Shown here piece after piece: positions 17,278 to 27,923 of a stretch of DNA of 64,000 bases. A model generated the notes under the pieces. It did no database searches, was not told the DNA's origin, and was given only the letters and a program-made list of their open reading frames with translations. A program made the translations under genes and the position numbers. Within the stretch, counting starts at the first letter, position 1; the number at the start of each line of letters is the position of its first letter. The DNA comes from an uncultured Ignavibacteria bacterium (lineage in GTDB: Bacteria > Bacteroidota > Ignavibacteria > Tepidaquicellales > Tepidaquicellaceae), in NCBI GenBank assembly GCA_937974175.1, contig CALJIG010000035.1, positions 37,019 through 101,018 of the forward strand. Reading direction: 5' to 3'.

Positions 17278-17486
17278 GGGATTTATGAATTTATGTTATT
17301 AAAATACCTCATATATATTAAAGATTAAATGAAGTTTAAAAGGATGATTATTTAAGTTTTATTTCTATGTAAAAATCGATAAAATTAGTGGCATAAAAAA
17401 TGATTTATATCACATTTTTTTATGAACTTTATTAGTTATAAAATGTTATTAAGATAAATCTTTAAAACAACCAAGGAGAAATAAAA

Positions 17487-18077
17487 ATGTCAAAGTTAAA
17501 ATCAGTAATTTTCTTAGTGCTGCTTACATTCGCCGTAACTTCAATTTCCTATTCAGCAGGAAATCCTTCTGATTTAAAAATCGGAGATAAAGTATCTGAT
17601 TTCACTATCACAAATTACGATGGTAACTCTTATACCCTTTCACAAAACACAAACGGTTACACAGTAGTAATGTTCTGGTCATGCGAATGCCCTTTCGTTC
17701 AGCCTTACACAGAAAGAATTACAAAACTGGCAAATGATTATTCCGCGCAGGGAGTAACTTTCTGGGCAGTTAACTCAAATAATACCGAATCAACTGACAG
17801 AGTAAAAGAACATTCTGCAGAAAAAGGATATCCTTTCCCTGTCTTGAAAGATGATGGAAATGTTGTTGCAGATCAGTTCGGCGCGCTAAGAACTCCGGAA
17901 GTATTTGTAATCGATAAAAATATGACATTAGTTTATCACGGAAGAATCGATGATGATAAGGACGCTTCAAAAGTAACTACATCCGATTTAAAAAATGCTT
18001 TAGACGAATTAATTGCAGGCAAGCCTGTATCAAAATCAACAACAGTATCATTCGGCTGCGGTGTTAAAAGAAAATAA
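17487..18077 (+). CDS. Secreted peroxiredoxin-like/redoxin protein
   Basis: The 196-residue product has a signal peptide (about 1-24) and a thioredoxin fold of the AhpC/TSA-like redoxin type. The active-site region is VVMFWSCECPFVQPY, with the peroxiredoxin-like CPFV where related proteins have CPYV, and the cis-proline region is GALRTPEVFVID. It therefore likely acts in the periplasm in thiol-disulfide exchange or peroxide reduction. A further Cys lies near the C terminus (SFGCGVKRK). AAGGAG at 17473-17478 gives a strong ribosome site. The TlpA-type gene follows after 17 bases, so the two form an operon and may act together. Confidence 0.87.
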   Translation: MSKLKSVIFLVLLTFAVTSISYSAGNPSDLKIGDKVSDFTITNYDGNSYTLSQNTNGYTVVMFWSCECPFVQPYTERITKLANDYSAQGVTFWAVNSNNTESTDRVKEHSAEKGYPFPVLKDDGNVVADQFGALRTPEVFVIDKNMTLVYHGRIDDDKDASKVTTSDLKNALDELIAGKPVSKSTTVSFGCGVKRK

Positions 18078-18094
18078 TTTACTTAAAATTATAA

Positions 18095-18580
18095 ATGAAA
18101 ATATTAAAAAATTTAGTCCTTCTCTCAACAATATTTATATCACTCAATTTTGCAAATGCGCAGGATTTAAAACCGCTTAAGGAAGATATTCTTAAGGAAA
18201 TATTAAAAGAGAGTGATGATAAAGTAGTCGTAATAAACTTATGGGCTTACTGGTGCGGTCCTTGTAAGGAAGAGTTTCCTGACTTAGTTAAATTCGGCAA
18301 AGAAAACTCAGATGATTCAAAGCTGATTTTAATTTCGCTCGATGAAACCGGAGATCTTGAGTCTAAAACAAAACCGTTCCTTGCAAAAAACAACGTTGAT
18401 TTTGTTTCCTACTATAATGCATTCGATAAAGATGAAAAACTTATCAATATGCTTGATAAAAACTGGGAGGGAGCAATTCCTTCAACTTTCTTTTTTAAAG
18501 ACGGTAAGTTAGTAAAAAGCTTAGTTGGTAAACAAACAGAAAGCCAATTTAAAAAAGCTTTCGATGAAGTGAATCAATAG
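18095..18580 (+). CDS. TlpA-like thioredoxin-fold protein
   Basis: The 161-residue product has a signal peptide (ending NFANAQ) and a thioredoxin fold with the active site W53-C54-G-P-C57, followed by KEEFPDLVKF. The cis-proline is in GAIPSTFFFKDGK. This is the TlpA/ResA type of periplasmic or lipid-free exported thioredoxin, which reduces disulfides in proteins such as apocytochromes. It is the second gene of an operon with the redoxin and ends in a strong terminator. The redox partner is not identifiable here. Confidence 0.87.
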   Translation: MKILKNLVLLSTIFISLNFANAQDLKPLKEDILKEILKESDDKVVVINLWAYWCGPCKEEFPDLVKFGKENSDDSKLILISLDETGDLESKTKPFLAKNNVDFVSYYNAFDKDEKLINMLDKNWEGAIPSTFFFKDGKLVKSLVGKQTESQFKKAFDEVNQ

Positions 18581-18608
18581 AATTTAATTTAGTCGATATA
18601 CAAAAAAA

Positions 18609-18638
18609 AATCCTGCTGTGAATTTTCATAGCAGGATT
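18609..18638. terminator. Bidirectional terminator between convergent genes
   Basis: AATCCTGCTGTGAA and TTCATAGCAGGATT form a 14-bp stem (one G-U) around TT. Nine A precede it and T-rich sequence follows, so it can serve both the tlpA-like gene and the minus-strand desaturase gene. Confidence 0.88.
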
Positions 18639-18669
18639 TCTTGTTTTATTACAAAATATTTTATGTGTA

Positions 18670-19572
18670 TTAAGCCGATTGCATTTTCTGTTTAGCAATT
18701 CTGTCTAATCTTCTGCTTCTCTCTCTTCTGGCTTTTGGAGTTAATGGACCTATGAAATATGTCTTTATAATATACCACCAGAAACTTCTTTGATTTAACT
18801 CAGGGTCAATCTTATGAGCAATTTTCGCATGCGCTGCCGGAGCTTCGCTCCAGTGTAATCCTGCTCTGTCATGATGAACTGTGTGGAATCCGTTATTAAA
18901 CAAAAAGAAATTCAAGCCGCCTACAAAATTTCTTGAGTGGTCGGTTTCAGATTCTTCATCTGCGTGTACATGCTGCAAGTAGTTGAAAATCAAAACACTG
19001 AATAAGGAAAACTGCTGCGGAATAACTACATACAGTAAAGCTTTTTTCCAGTCAAGAATTAAGAATGCAGCTATAAATACAGCCAGTACAAAATACTGAG
19101 CAATGCAAAGCCAGAATTTTTCTTTATTCGTTTTCTTTAAATCGCTAAGATGGTCTTTGATTGCCTTTTGCTGATAAAATCCGCTGATGGTAGGATATGA
19201 AATAAGAGTAAAGAAATTATTCTTCTCGCTGAATCTGTATGTTATAGTATAATCACCTTCTTTGTTATTAAGTCTGTGATGGTTTTTGTTATGAGTAGGT
19301 ATCCATGCAAAGACCGGAAAACCGTAAAAGCAGGTCAGCCACCAGTCAGTAAGAATGTTCAGGTATTTATTTTTCCACATAGGGAGGTGGTTGTGATTGT
19401 GTGTCATTGTAGCTACTGAAACTGCCATGAACATTGCCCAAATGAACAGGAAGATATTGAGAGCGCTAAAGTTTCCCTGATCAAGACTACCAAAATTCCA
19501 CTGTATAATTAACAGTGAAGTTGTAATGAACATGAAAATTAGAGTTTTTCTGTCTGCTTTAAATCTTAGCAT
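18670..19572 (-). CDS. Fatty acid desaturase family protein
   Basis: This 300-residue membrane enzyme has the three histidine boxes of the di-iron membrane desaturase/hydroxylase family: H58-N-H-N-H62, H94-N-K-N-H98-H99 and HTVHH about residue 230, with four hydrophobic segments between them. Such enzymes put double bonds in acyl chains or modify carotenoids. The third box, in NGFHTVHHDRAGLHWSEAPAAH, is that of acyl desaturases; the substrate is not known. The C-terminal tail is basic (KARRERSRRLDRIAKQK). It is a single-gene unit. Confidence 0.88.
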   Translation of the reverse strand: MLRFKADRKTLIFMFITTSLLIIQWNFGSLDQGNFSALNIFLFIWAMFMAVSVATMTHNHNHLPMWKNKYLNILTDWWLTCFYGFPVFAWIPTHNKNHHRLNNKEGDYTITYRFSEKNNFFTLISYPTISGFYQQKAIKDHLSDLKKTNKEKFWLCIAQYFVLAVFIAAFLILDWKKALLYVVIPQQFSLFSVLIFNYLQHVHADEESETDHSRNFVGGLNFFLFNNGFHTVHHDRAGLHWSEAPAAHAKIAHKIDPELNQRSFWWYIIKTYFIGPLTPKARRERSRRLDRIAKQKMQSA

Positions 19573-19695
19573 TAATATATTTTATATTGTTTAAAATAAG
19601 TTATAGTAATTCTTACTGTGTAGATATTCATTTAAATTTCCCTATACCATAACCTACCTATAAAGGAATACTTAAGTTTAAACGAAATGTTAACC

Positions 19696-21087
19696 TTATA
19701 TGTTCCCTACCATTTTTTTCGGGTCAACTTTAGCAGTGAATTCAGCATCTGTCAACAAGCCTAATTCTATTGCTGCTTCTCTTAAAGTTTTATTTTCTTT
19801 ATGCGCCTTCTTAGCAATCTTTGCAGCATTCTCATATCCAATATGAGTATTCAAAGCGGTTACAAGCATAAGTGAGTTTTCTAATTGCACATTTATTCTT
19901 GCATAATTCGGTTCAATGCCGATGGCACAATGCTTATCGAATGAATCGCATGCATCACCAAGCAGTCTTGCTGAATTTAAAAAATTAAAAATCATAACAG
20001 GCTTAAATACGTTCAGTTCAAAATGCCCCGTCATTCCACCAACGTTTATTGCCATATCGTTACCAACTACCTGCGCACATACCATCGTCATTGCCTCTGC
20101 CTGAGTGGGATTTACTTTTCCCGGCATAATAGAAGAACCCGGTTCGTTTTCAGGAATGATTATCTCCCCTATTCCGCTTCTCGGTCCTGATGCAAGTAAT
20201 CTTACATCGTTTGCAATTTTCATTAAGCTGCATGCTAATGTTTTTAATGCTCCCGATGATTCTACAATGGCGTCATGCGCAGCTAATGCTTCAAATTTAT
20301 TTTTTGCTGTTTTAAATGGCAGCCCTGTAAGCTCTGCAATATGTTTTGCAACAATCACATCATAGTTTTTAGGAACATTCAGTCCGGTACCAACAGCAGA
20401 GCCGCCTAAAGCAAGCTCAGATAAATGCTCAAGAGAATTTTTAATTGCTTTCATACCGTGCTCTAGCTGCGAAACATACCCTGAAAATTCCTGCCCCAGT
20501 GTTAGCGGAGTTGCATCCATTAAGTGTGTTCTACCGATTTTTACAACATTCATATACTTTTCTGATTTTTCATGCAAAGTATTTCTCAGCTTGTCGGTAT
20601 TCGGTAACGTATTATCGATTAATATTTTATATGCTGCAATGTGCATTGCAGTCGGGAAAGTATCATTGGAGGATTGTGATTTATTTACATCATCGTTAGC
20701 ATGTAAAATTTTCTTTTCATCTGATAACTTACCTCCGTTCAAAACATGCCCGCGATTTGCAATTACTTCATTCACATTCATATTTGACTGCGTGCCTGAA
20801 CCCGTCTGCCATACAACTAAAGGAAACTCATCATCTAATTTCCCTTCCAGAATTTCATCGCACACTTGTCCTATCAGTTTCATTTTATCTTCAGCTAATA
20901 CGCCGCACTCAAAGTTTGCCATAGCTGCCGCCTTTTTCAAAATTGCAAAAGCATATACAACTTCTTTGGGCATTAAATTACCGCCGATTGTAAAATTTTC
21001 TTTCGATCTCTGTGTCTGTGCTCCCCAATATTTATCAGCCGGTACTTTTACTTCGCCCATTGTATCGTGCTCTATTCTGTATTCCAT
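19696..21087 (-). CDS. fumC: Fumarate hydratase, class II
   Basis: FumC interconverts fumarate and L-malate in the citric acid cycle without an iron-sulfur cluster. The signature [15 protein letters not shown] lies at 317-331. [16 protein letters not shown] and [16 protein letters not shown] are also in place, as is the [16 protein letters not shown] active-site region. At 463 residues it is full length. The superfamily also holds aspartase and argininosuccinate lyase, but the motif set is that of fumarase. It stands alone; the fumC start is preceded at a distance by the terminator of the T9SS gene cluster. Confidence 0.96.
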   Translation of the reverse strand: MEYRIEHDTMGEVKVPADKYWGAQTQRSKENFTIGGNLMPKEVVYAFAILKKAAAMANFECGVLAEDKMKLIGQVCDEILEGKLDDEFPLVVWQTGSGTQSNMNVNEVIANRGHVLNGGKLSDEKKILHANDDVNKSQSSNDTFPTAMHIAAYKILIDNTLPNTDKLRNTLHEKSEKYMNVVKIGRTHLMDATPLTLGQEFSGYVSQLEHGMKAIKNSLEHLSELALGGSAVGTGLNVPKNYDVIVAKHIAELTGLPFKTAKNKFEALAAHDAIVESSGALKTLACSLMKIANDVRLLASGPRSGIGEIIIPENEPGSSIMPGKVNPTQAEAMTMVCAQVVGNDMAINVGGMTGHFELNVFKPVMIFNFLNSARLLGDACDSFDKHCAIGIEPNYARINVQLENSLMLVTALNTHIGYENAAKIAKKAHKENKTLREAAIELGLLTDAEFTAKVDPKKMVGNI

Positions 21088-21215
21088 TTTATTATTTGAT
21101 GTTAGAATTTTATAGGAAAATTAATATTATTGAAAATTCATAACATTTTAAATTGCAATAAAAAGGTATTATTTATGTAAAATAATTGAAAAGTTGCTAT
21201 TTTGAATACAACAAA

Positions 21216-21250
21216 AAAAGCCCGTGAGACTTTTTTTCTCAGGGGCTTTT
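21216..21250 (-). terminator. Terminator at the end of the T9SS-protein gene cluster
   Basis: AAAAGCCC-G-TGAGA (21216-21229) pairs with TCTCA-G-GGGCTTTT (21237-21250) with one internal G/G mismatch. On the minus strand it is followed by TTTTTTTG. It lies 24 bases beyond the stop of the BNR protein gene. Confidence 0.75.
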
Positions 21251-21274
21251 ATATAAGTTAAAATAATTTTCCTT

Positions 21275-23779
21275 CTATTTCAACAGCATCATTCTTTTTG
21301 TTTCAGAATACTTTCCTGCTGATATTCTATAAAAATATACTCCGCTTGAAAGCGCTGCGCCATCAAAAGAATAATTGTAGACTCCAGCATTCAAATTTTC
21401 ATTAACAAGAGTTTGAATTTCTTTCCCGGATACATCAAAAACAGAAACATTCACAAACTCATTAACAGGAATTTCAAAATTAATATTTGTAACAGGATTA
21501 AAAGGATTTGGATAATTTTGTTTCAAAACAAAACTTGAAGGAAGATTTGAATTTACTATTCCAATTCCTACGGGATCATCTCCTGATACTTCACGCATAA
21601 ACATAGATCTTCCATAAGTTGCCGCTACAATATAATACCTTCCTCGTGTTGACAAACTGTCTATTGCAACCATTTCAGTTACTATAGACGCCTCAGGCAT
21701 TCCGTTATTCCATCTGTACCAGTTCACTCCGGCATTAGTTGTTTTATAACATCCCATTTCTGTGCCAACATAGATTAAGTTATCTGTAAGCGGATGAGGA
21801 ATCAAATCACCCATAGGAACATTGGGCAAGTTTCCTGAAATATTTGTCCAGATTATTCCTTTATTAGTTGTTTTAAATACTTTATTCCCCGCGCTAAAGC
21901 CATTTAGCACTGCATAAGCCTTATTCACATCACTTGGGTGAGGTTTCACGCCTCTGACAGAAGCTGTAAAACCTTCAGAGCGCTCATTCCAGGAAGTACC
22001 ATCGAAAACACGAAGCATTGCTCCTGTGCTCCACGAATCAAGAGCAGCATAAACAACAGCACCCGGGCTTTGAAATTTTGAAACATTTAAATTACTAACA
22101 TTGAAAACAAATGATGAAGAATTTAATTTTTCCCAAAGTGCTCCATTATTCGTACTCTTATAAACAAAACCGCCGGAATTATGGTACAAATAAATAGGGG
22201 CAACTAAATCAGAACGGATTTTTGTGTACCACTGTTTGCTGTTGTCTATACCGTTATCAATGAACGACCAATCTAATCCGGTGTTAGTGCTTTTTAATCT
22301 TTTAAATGCCATAACGTTTGGGTCATACACGCCATCAGTTATAAAAACATTATTTGCATTTGTAGGGTCTATGGCAATTCCTCCCCCATCTCCTGGTCTA
22401 ACCTGATTCCATGTAGTTCCACCATTAGTTGTTCTTGATATTCCATTATCCTGCGACCCTCCCATAATAAGATTTGTATTACTTACACCTACATCAATAT
22501 TTACATACTGAGTTATAGGTAAAATGTTTTCGTAACTAGTCCAAGTTGCTCCGGCATCTAATGATGTAGATACTCCGCCATCATGTCCTACCCAAACCTG
22601 CGAACCGTCCGGTTTCCATAAGCAAGTATGCTGGTCTGCATGAATATCTTGATCGGATACAAAAGTCCAATTAGCTCCTCCATTTGTTGAACGCCATAAG
22701 AATACACCACCTGCAAGAACAATATTTGCATTTACAGGATTAACACTAATAACATTATCATACCACCCCTGATTTCCAAGAAATGTATTTGATGGTGTAA
22801 CATTAACCCAGTTTACTCCGCTATTCGTAGAGCGGTATACACCCAGGGTAGTGTTACTGTCATTTTTTGCCATGCTGACATAAATATAATTTGAACTGAA
22901 CTTTGGTATGGTAATATCTGTTCTGCCAACATTAGTAGAGGGAATTCCTCCGGTAGTTAATTTTGTCCATGTTACACCATAGTCATTTGATCTGAAAATC
23001 CCATTACCCCAAACAGCAGCATAAAGTATTGAGTTGTCACTAGGATGAACTTCAAAATCAGTTACATTTCCTGCTGATAAATAATTTGTCCAGGTGTTGC
23101 CACCGTCAATTGATTTATAAAAGCCTCTATCTGTAGCAATATAAACTACATTTGTATTAATTAAATCATACCTTACTTTATAAACAGCTCCAGGGTCGCC
23201 GGATGGAAAATTTAATTTTGTGAAAATTGTACCTCCTGTAACTGAACGGTAAACGCCGGTTCCGGTTCTTTGTCTTGGTTCGCCTGTTCCCACTATCAAT
23301 ACACTATTATCTCCGGGTTTAAAATCAAATGAACCGATAGCTAAACTTGATAATTGAGATGAAAGTGAATATGAAGTTAAAGAACTTAAATATAAAAAAG
23401 CCCATAAACCACCTGAAGCTGCTGCAACTCTTGGGTATTCATCGCCGCTTCTAATATTTAAATCAAGCACTCTGCCTGACCATCTTGCACCTGTACTTGT
23501 TACGTACATTGAAGTTGGTCCTATTTGAGTCCATGTGTTTATTGCTTCATTAAAACTATTTTCAGAGGGCATTCTGTTTATTTCTTCCCAAATATTTTTC
23601 ATTCTATCAGCCGGAATCATATTGCCTATATCTTCTCCGTGCCATTTTTTGAAGTACTCTACTTCACGATTAGGACCACCTTCTTTTTTCTCTTCGGTTT
23701 CTTTTAATTGAAATCCATATAAGAAAAATGATGTAAAAAAAACTAATATTACTATGATAAGTCTTAGTGGTTTATTCAT
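21275..23779 (-). CDS. Secreted BNR/Asp-box beta-propeller protein with T9SS sorting domain
   Basis: The 834-residue product has an N-terminal hydrophobic signal segment (LRLIIVILVFFTSFFLYGF). At least nine Asp-box motifs follow, including SIDGGNTW, SNDYGVTW, STNSGVNW, STNGGANW, SLDAGATW, TTNGGTTW, STNNGALW, TTNKGIIW and TTNAGVNW. These mark the blades of sialidase/sortilin-type propellers, here probably for binding rather than catalysis, since no catalytic set is recognised. Residues after about 750 form the type IX C-terminal sorting domain (LKQNYPNPFNPVTNINF ... SSGVYFYRI), so it should cross the outer membrane through T9SS. It is the last gene of the minus-strand cluster, 43 bases after the preceding gene. 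Confidence 0.9.
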   Translation of the reverse strand: MNKPLRLIIVILVFFTSFFLYGFQLKETEEKKEGGPNREVEYFKKWHGEDIGNMIPADRMKNIWEEINRMPSENSFNEAINTWTQIGPTSMYVTSTGARWSGRVLDLNIRSGDEYPRVAAASGGLWAFLYLSSLTSYSLSSQLSSLAIGSFDFKPGDNSVLIVGTGEPRQRTGTGVYRSVTGGTIFTKLNFPSGDPGAVYKVRYDLINTNVVYIATDRGFYKSIDGGNTWTNYLSAGNVTDFEVHPSDNSILYAAVWGNGIFRSNDYGVTWTKLTTGGIPSTNVGRTDITIPKFSSNYIYVSMAKNDSNTTLGVYRSTNSGVNWVNVTPSNTFLGNQGWYDNVISVNPVNANIVLAGGVFLWRSTNGGANWTFVSDQDIHADQHTCLWKPDGSQVWVGHDGGVSTSLDAGATWTSYENILPITQYVNIDVGVSNTNLIMGGSQDNGISRTTNGGTTWNQVRPGDGGGIAIDPTNANNVFITDGVYDPNVMAFKRLKSTNTGLDWSFIDNGIDNSKQWYTKIRSDLVAPIYLYHNSGGFVYKSTNNGALWEKLNSSSFVFNVSNLNVSKFQSPGAVVYAALDSWSTGAMLRVFDGTSWNERSEGFTASVRGVKPHPSDVNKAYAVLNGFSAGNKVFKTTNKGIIWTNISGNLPNVPMGDLIPHPLTDNLIYVGTEMGCYKTTNAGVNWYRWNNGMPEASIVTEMVAIDSLSTRGRYYIVAATYGRSMFMREVSGDDPVGIGIVNSNLPSSFVLKQNYPNPFNPVTNINFEIPVNEFVNVSVFDVSGKEIQTLVNENLNAGVYNYSFDGAALSSGVYFYRISAGKYSETKRMMLLK

Positions 23780-23822
23780 TTTTTATATTATGGTTTATAA
23801 AAAAGTTTTAAATAGAATTTTA

Positions 23823-25655
23823 TTACTTCACCAAAATCATTTTTCTTACTTGAGAAAAATCACCGGCAGTGAGTTTATAATAATAAACTCCGCTTGAAAG
23901 ATTTGCTCCGTTAAATTCTATTGAGTGCGCTCCCGTCTGTTTTTCTTCATTTATCAATTCAGCGATTTCTTTTCCGTTCACATCATATACTTTTATTGTT
24001 ACAAAGCTCTTTACAGGAAGCGAGAAATTTATTATTGTTGAAGGATTAAAAGGGTTTGGATAATTCTGCGATAAACTATATCCTTCAGCTATTGAACTAT
24101 TAGTGCCTATTCCAATAAAAGGACCTGAACATCCGCCTGTAACATAGGAACCGGTGCCATTAATTCCGCCCCAAATTACCAAACATGAGTCGTTATTAAC
24201 ATTTCTGAAACTCGCATCAGGCGAGCCCCATAGTTGCGTTCCGGGTATTCCGCTCGGATTTGCTTGAACAAGCGTCTCCAGTCCGCCGTTTCTAAATTGC
24301 CTAGTAAAAATTGCACTTGTAGAAGAACTTCTTCTATTGTTAAAAGCAAAAAGATAAGTGTCGTTTGAGCGATACAAAGCCGCAACAGAAACGCCTAATG
24401 TTGTATCAGAGGAAGCATTAACATATCCGCTTGTAAATACAGGTGTTGCTGCGGAAATATCAGCGGAATAGAAATAAATCGGGTCCCAGTCGCCGCCGCC
24501 AAATAATCTTCTGGTTACAACCATAGCAGAGTTATTTAGATATCCCGAGGCAGCAAATCTCGGGCTTTCTTTTAATTTATCATCAGAGCGATTATCAAAT
24601 AGTGATGGCTCAGTGCTGCCATAAGTAGTACTTTTGGTAAAACACAAATATGTTCCGTTTCCAAACAAGCCGGGAATTCCTCTTACTATCGTAACGGTAT
24701 ATAGATGGTCACTACCTCCAACCGTACTTACAAATGCAATATCGGTTTCTAACTTAGCAGAATCCGGCGCAATGATTCCTGGGGAATATCCATAAGCTCC
24801 TTGGAAACTAGCATTTTGATAACCGGATATTAGATTAAAGTTAGGGGCAAATGGCGCTTCGCTTTTGAACAATTTTTGTATAAGTCTTCTTCCGCCTGCA
24901 ACTGTGGAATCTAATGTAAGTGATAAATATACATAAGTATTGTATGTAAAAGCAGCATTATCGCTTGTTATTCGCCCGTTGATATATTTCCTTGAACCGG
25001 CTGACCCCAAAGGTCCGGATGAGGCGAGCATTCCGCCATCCTGACGAATTCTTATTATTTCACATGCATAATTGCCTGCATATGTATAGTTCATTGCAAT
25101 AAAAGCATAAGAAGAATCTCCCTTAGAAACAGCTTCAATATCTAATCCATTATTAGTGATTCTCAGATCAAGAAACGCAAGTGTTAAAATTAAATTGAAA
25201 CTAATTCCATTGTTTGTTGAGCGATAAACTTTAAGAGTATCGCGATTTCCGCCGCCGCCATACAACCCGACTGCAGCATATATATCACCGGTAACGCGCT
25301 CTCTTGAGATTGCATTTGCCTGAATACCTGTTACAGTTAATGTTGTAACGTTTAACGCTTCAACTTGGCTTTGCTGTTCATTAGTTTTTATCACTTTGAA
25401 AGCATTAGTATTACCTTCAATAACCTGCGGCTTAGTTATTTCGTTTAGTTTACCTTCCCAATATCTTTGATTTGTAATATCTCCGCTTTTCCTTGCTTGT
25501 GTTATATTTTTTACAATTTGCTCTACAACAGGGTCAGATGGAGGAGTATAAATTACTTCTGAAGTAGAAGTAGTTGTAGTTGTAATTTTTTGGGATTGCG
25601 AAAAAACTGAATCAGATACAACAATTAGTAGAAATAGTGCAATAATTTTTTTCAT
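23823..25655 (-). CDS. T9SS-exported protein, paralogue A1
   Basis: I start the protein at the ATG at 25655 because it opens with a signal peptide MKKIIALFLLIVVSDSVFSQ that matches the start of its paralogue at 30401-32215; an upstream frame to 25721 looks accidental. The roughly 610-residue product has a long all-beta body with one Asp-box-like motif (STNNGISF), two segments shared almost unchanged with the paralogue (QRYWEGKLN and GGDWDPIYFYSADI), and a type IX sorting domain at the end (LSQNYPNPFNPSTIINFSLP ... SSGVYYYKL). The body fits no family that I can name. It lies between B1 and the BNR protein gene and is probably co-transcribed with them. Confidence 0.85.
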   Translation of the reverse strand: MKKIIALFLLIVVSDSVFSQSQKITTTTTSTSEVIYTPPSDPVVEQIVKNITQARKSGDITNQRYWEGKLNEITKPQVIEGNTNAFKVIKTNEQQSQVEALNVTTLTVTGIQANAISRERVTGDIYAAVGLYGGGGNRDTLKVYRSTNNGISFNLILTLAFLDLRITNNGLDIEAVSKGDSSYAFIAMNYTYAGNYACEIIRIRQDGGMLASSGPLGSAGSRKYINGRITSDNAAFTYNTYVYLSLTLDSTVAGGRRLIQKLFKSEAPFAPNFNLISGYQNASFQGAYGYSPGIIAPDSAKLETDIAFVSTVGGSDHLYTVTIVRGIPGLFGNGTYLCFTKSTTYGSTEPSLFDNRSDDKLKESPRFAASGYLNNSAMVVTRRLFGGGDWDPIYFYSADISAATPVFTSGYVNASSDTTLGVSVAALYRSNDTYLFAFNNRRSSSTSAIFTRQFRNGGLETLVQANPSGIPGTQLWGSPDASFRNVNNDSCLVIWGGINGTGSYVTGGCSGPFIGIGTNSSIAEGYSLSQNYPNPFNPSTIINFSLPVKSFVTIKVYDVNGKEIAELINEEKQTGAHSIEFNGANLSSGVYYYKLTAGDFSQVRKMILVK

Positions 25656-25759
25656 TAGAGAGCTGCTTAATTTATTAAACAAATTTGACTTCGAATTATT
25701 ATTCTGAACAAATTTTAGCAACGTGAAATAAATAATAATATATTTGAGTTTAAAATTAA

Positions 25760-27895
25760 TTATTTTACTAGAACCATTTTCTTAGTTTCTGTAAACGCTT
25801 CTGATTTGAGAGTATAAAAATAAACTCCGCTGGATAATTCAGCTCCGTTAAATTCTGCTTCATAACTTGCTGCCGGTAAATTTTTATTTACCAATTCTGA
25901 GACTTCTCTTCCTGCAATATCAAAAACTTTCAATGAAACTATCCCGGCTTTGCTTAGACTAAAATTAATTTTAGTTGAAGGATTAAACGGGTTCGGATAG
26001 TTCTGGCTCAAATTATATTTTGATGGTATCTCTGATGAAATATTTTTAACATCAACTGAATTATTAATTCTCAATCCCCATGAATACAACATGCCGGAAT
26101 TTGAATTTGCTAAATCAGTTACTTGAAGTCTCCACTTCCCCTGCGGATTTCTTCCTGCAAATTTGCCGTTTAATGAATTCAACGGTTTTATTGTCGGAGA
26201 AAACGAAACATATTTTCCGTTCACTAATGGCTTTTCCGCTGCATCATTAAAGATAGTATTTATATTATCTGCAAAGCCGCTTTGGTTTGTATTTTGGTCG
26301 AATACAATTAATGAATCGCCTTGAGGAGAATATAACTTAATCCTCAATTCGTTATTTTTAACATGACCAATATTTATATATAATTTTAAATCGGTTATAG
26401 GGTTTGAAGTTGAAACGTTAAGTGTATCGTAAGTGTATCCTGCAGTTCCGATTTCAGGAACTTTTTTTGCAGGGTATTTTAGTAAATAAGCGTTTGGAAA
26501 TAAAGAATTATAAGTTCCTAGTACAGGAGATGCCTGTATATTGAAGGGACTACCGGATGAAACATAAGTTGCATACCCGCTGAAAGAAAAGTTAGCGGCT
26601 ATATTTGTTGAGGAATAAGTTTGATATTCAAAGTCATAGCTTGCAGTAGTTTGCGGCAGCTCTGGCATAGATACTAAATCAACAAAACTAATCATACTTT
26701 TTCTCACTTCATCCTGACTTTTTACAAAATTTGAAATTTTAACTGCATCCATATTTCCGTAAAATTGACCGCCAATTACCAAAGGCGAGGTTCCGGGAGT
26801 AGGCCTGCTTCCAAAGTTCCTTGTTGCAATTAGAAGACCATTGAGGTATAGATTCGAAGCTCCGTTTTCATCGCAAGTAGCAGCTACATGAGACCACTGA
26901 TTAAGTTGAATAACATTAGTTGTTGTAGCGGTAATACCATTCCCGAATGAATAACTTAAGGTACCGTTCAAATTAAGATTTATGTTATAATCAGAGCCCT
27001 TAGTAATCAAATTGGCAATACCGGAAAAAGAATATGGATTTATCCAGGTCTCAACTGTAACCGGACCATTCAAGTTAATATTTGAGTTTTGTTGTACTGA
27101 AACATACCCATCGACAATACCACCTAGCGCATGATTTGTGGAATTTGTTTCAGATGGATTCATTCCAATATTAACAGCGACAACTCCTCCTCTATTTATA
27201 AATTGATGATTATAGTCGCTAAAATACAAACCAGTGGAATACCCTGAACTGGGATGCTCGAAAGTTGCTGAAAGCATAATAGGTACAGTAGCATACTGGA
27301 ATCCAGAAGAATAGAAGGAAAATACAAATGGGTTACGAAAATTATTCGAGATACTTGTAGGAACAAGATAGCCATCCCAAATTCTTATATCATCTATCAT
27401 CCCTTTGTAAGCTCCATATACACTGTTACCGATAAATAATGAATCCGCACTTGGTCGTGGACCTATATTTGCGTCTGCAACTTCAACATCTAAAACGGCA
27501 TTTTTGAAAATTCGAAGTTTGCCTCCCGGCGTTGAATCATAAGTTACTGCCAGATGATTCCATTCATTCTTTTTAAATGCATTTGTATAGCTGCCGAATA
27601 GTCGAGGTGAACCGTTGGTTTGGACAGAAATTGTTACATAATCTGTTCCATAGGGTTCTAAAACAATCCTGAAAGCATATTTCCCAAATACAGTTGCAGA
27701 TGATGTTATATCGCCAGGATTTAACCAGCACTCAGCTGTAAAACTTCCGCTAAGATTATTAAGGCGTGAAGATGGAGGTACTGCAATATAATTGGAACCG
27801 TTAAACTGCGCTGCCATATTCCAATATCTTTGCGCAGAAGAATTTTGGAAGAAAAATGTACTTAATAATAAAAGTGAATAAATTATTTTTCCCAT
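25760..27895 (-). CDS. T9SS-exported LamG/P-domain protein, B1
   Basis: The start is placed at 27895 (MGKIIYSLLLLSTFFF ... NSSAQ, a signal peptide); the frame runs on to 28027 only because it crosses the end of the paralogous upstream gene. The mature chain holds two LamG/concanavalin-like domains (first marked by ECWLNPGDI and IDDIRIWDG, second by ETWINPYSF and DAVKISNF), then a proprotein-convertase P domain (ending FAGRNPQGKWRLQVTDL and YSWGLRINN), then a type IX sorting domain (LSQNYPNPFNPSTKINFSL). LamG domains usually bind carbohydrate or protein. It follows gene B2 after 28 bases. Confidence 0.88.
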   Translation of the reverse strand: MGKIIYSLLLLSTFFFQNSSAQRYWNMAAQFNGSNYIAVPPSSRLNNLSGSFTAECWLNPGDITSSATVFGKYAFRIVLEPYGTDYVTISVQTNGSPRLFGSYTNAFKKNEWNHLAVTYDSTPGGKLRIFKNAVLDVEVADANIGPRPSADSLFIGNSVYGAYKGMIDDIRIWDGYLVPTSISNNFRNPFVFSFYSSGFQYATVPIMLSATFEHPSSGYSTGLYFSDYNHQFINRGGVVAVNIGMNPSETNSTNHALGGIVDGYVSVQQNSNINLNGPVTVETWINPYSFSGIANLITKGSDYNINLNLNGTLSYSFGNGITATTTNVIQLNQWSHVAATCDENGASNLYLNGLLIATRNFGSRPTPGTSPLVIGGQFYGNMDAVKISNFVKSQDEVRKSMISFVDLVSMPELPQTTASYDFEYQTYSSTNIAANFSFSGYATYVSSGSPFNIQASPVLGTYNSLFPNAYLLKYPAKKVPEIGTAGYTYDTLNVSTSNPITDLKLYINIGHVKNNELRIKLYSPQGDSLIVFDQNTNQSGFADNINTIFNDAAEKPLVNGKYVSFSPTIKPLNSLNGKFAGRNPQGKWRLQVTDLANSNSGMLYSWGLRINNSVDVKNISSEIPSKYNLSQNYPNPFNPSTKINFSLSKAGIVSLKVFDIAGREVSELVNKNLPAASYEAEFNGAELSSGVYFYTLKSEAFTETKKMVLVK

Positions 27896-27923
27896 AAAAA
27901 TATTTATATTTAAACTATATTTT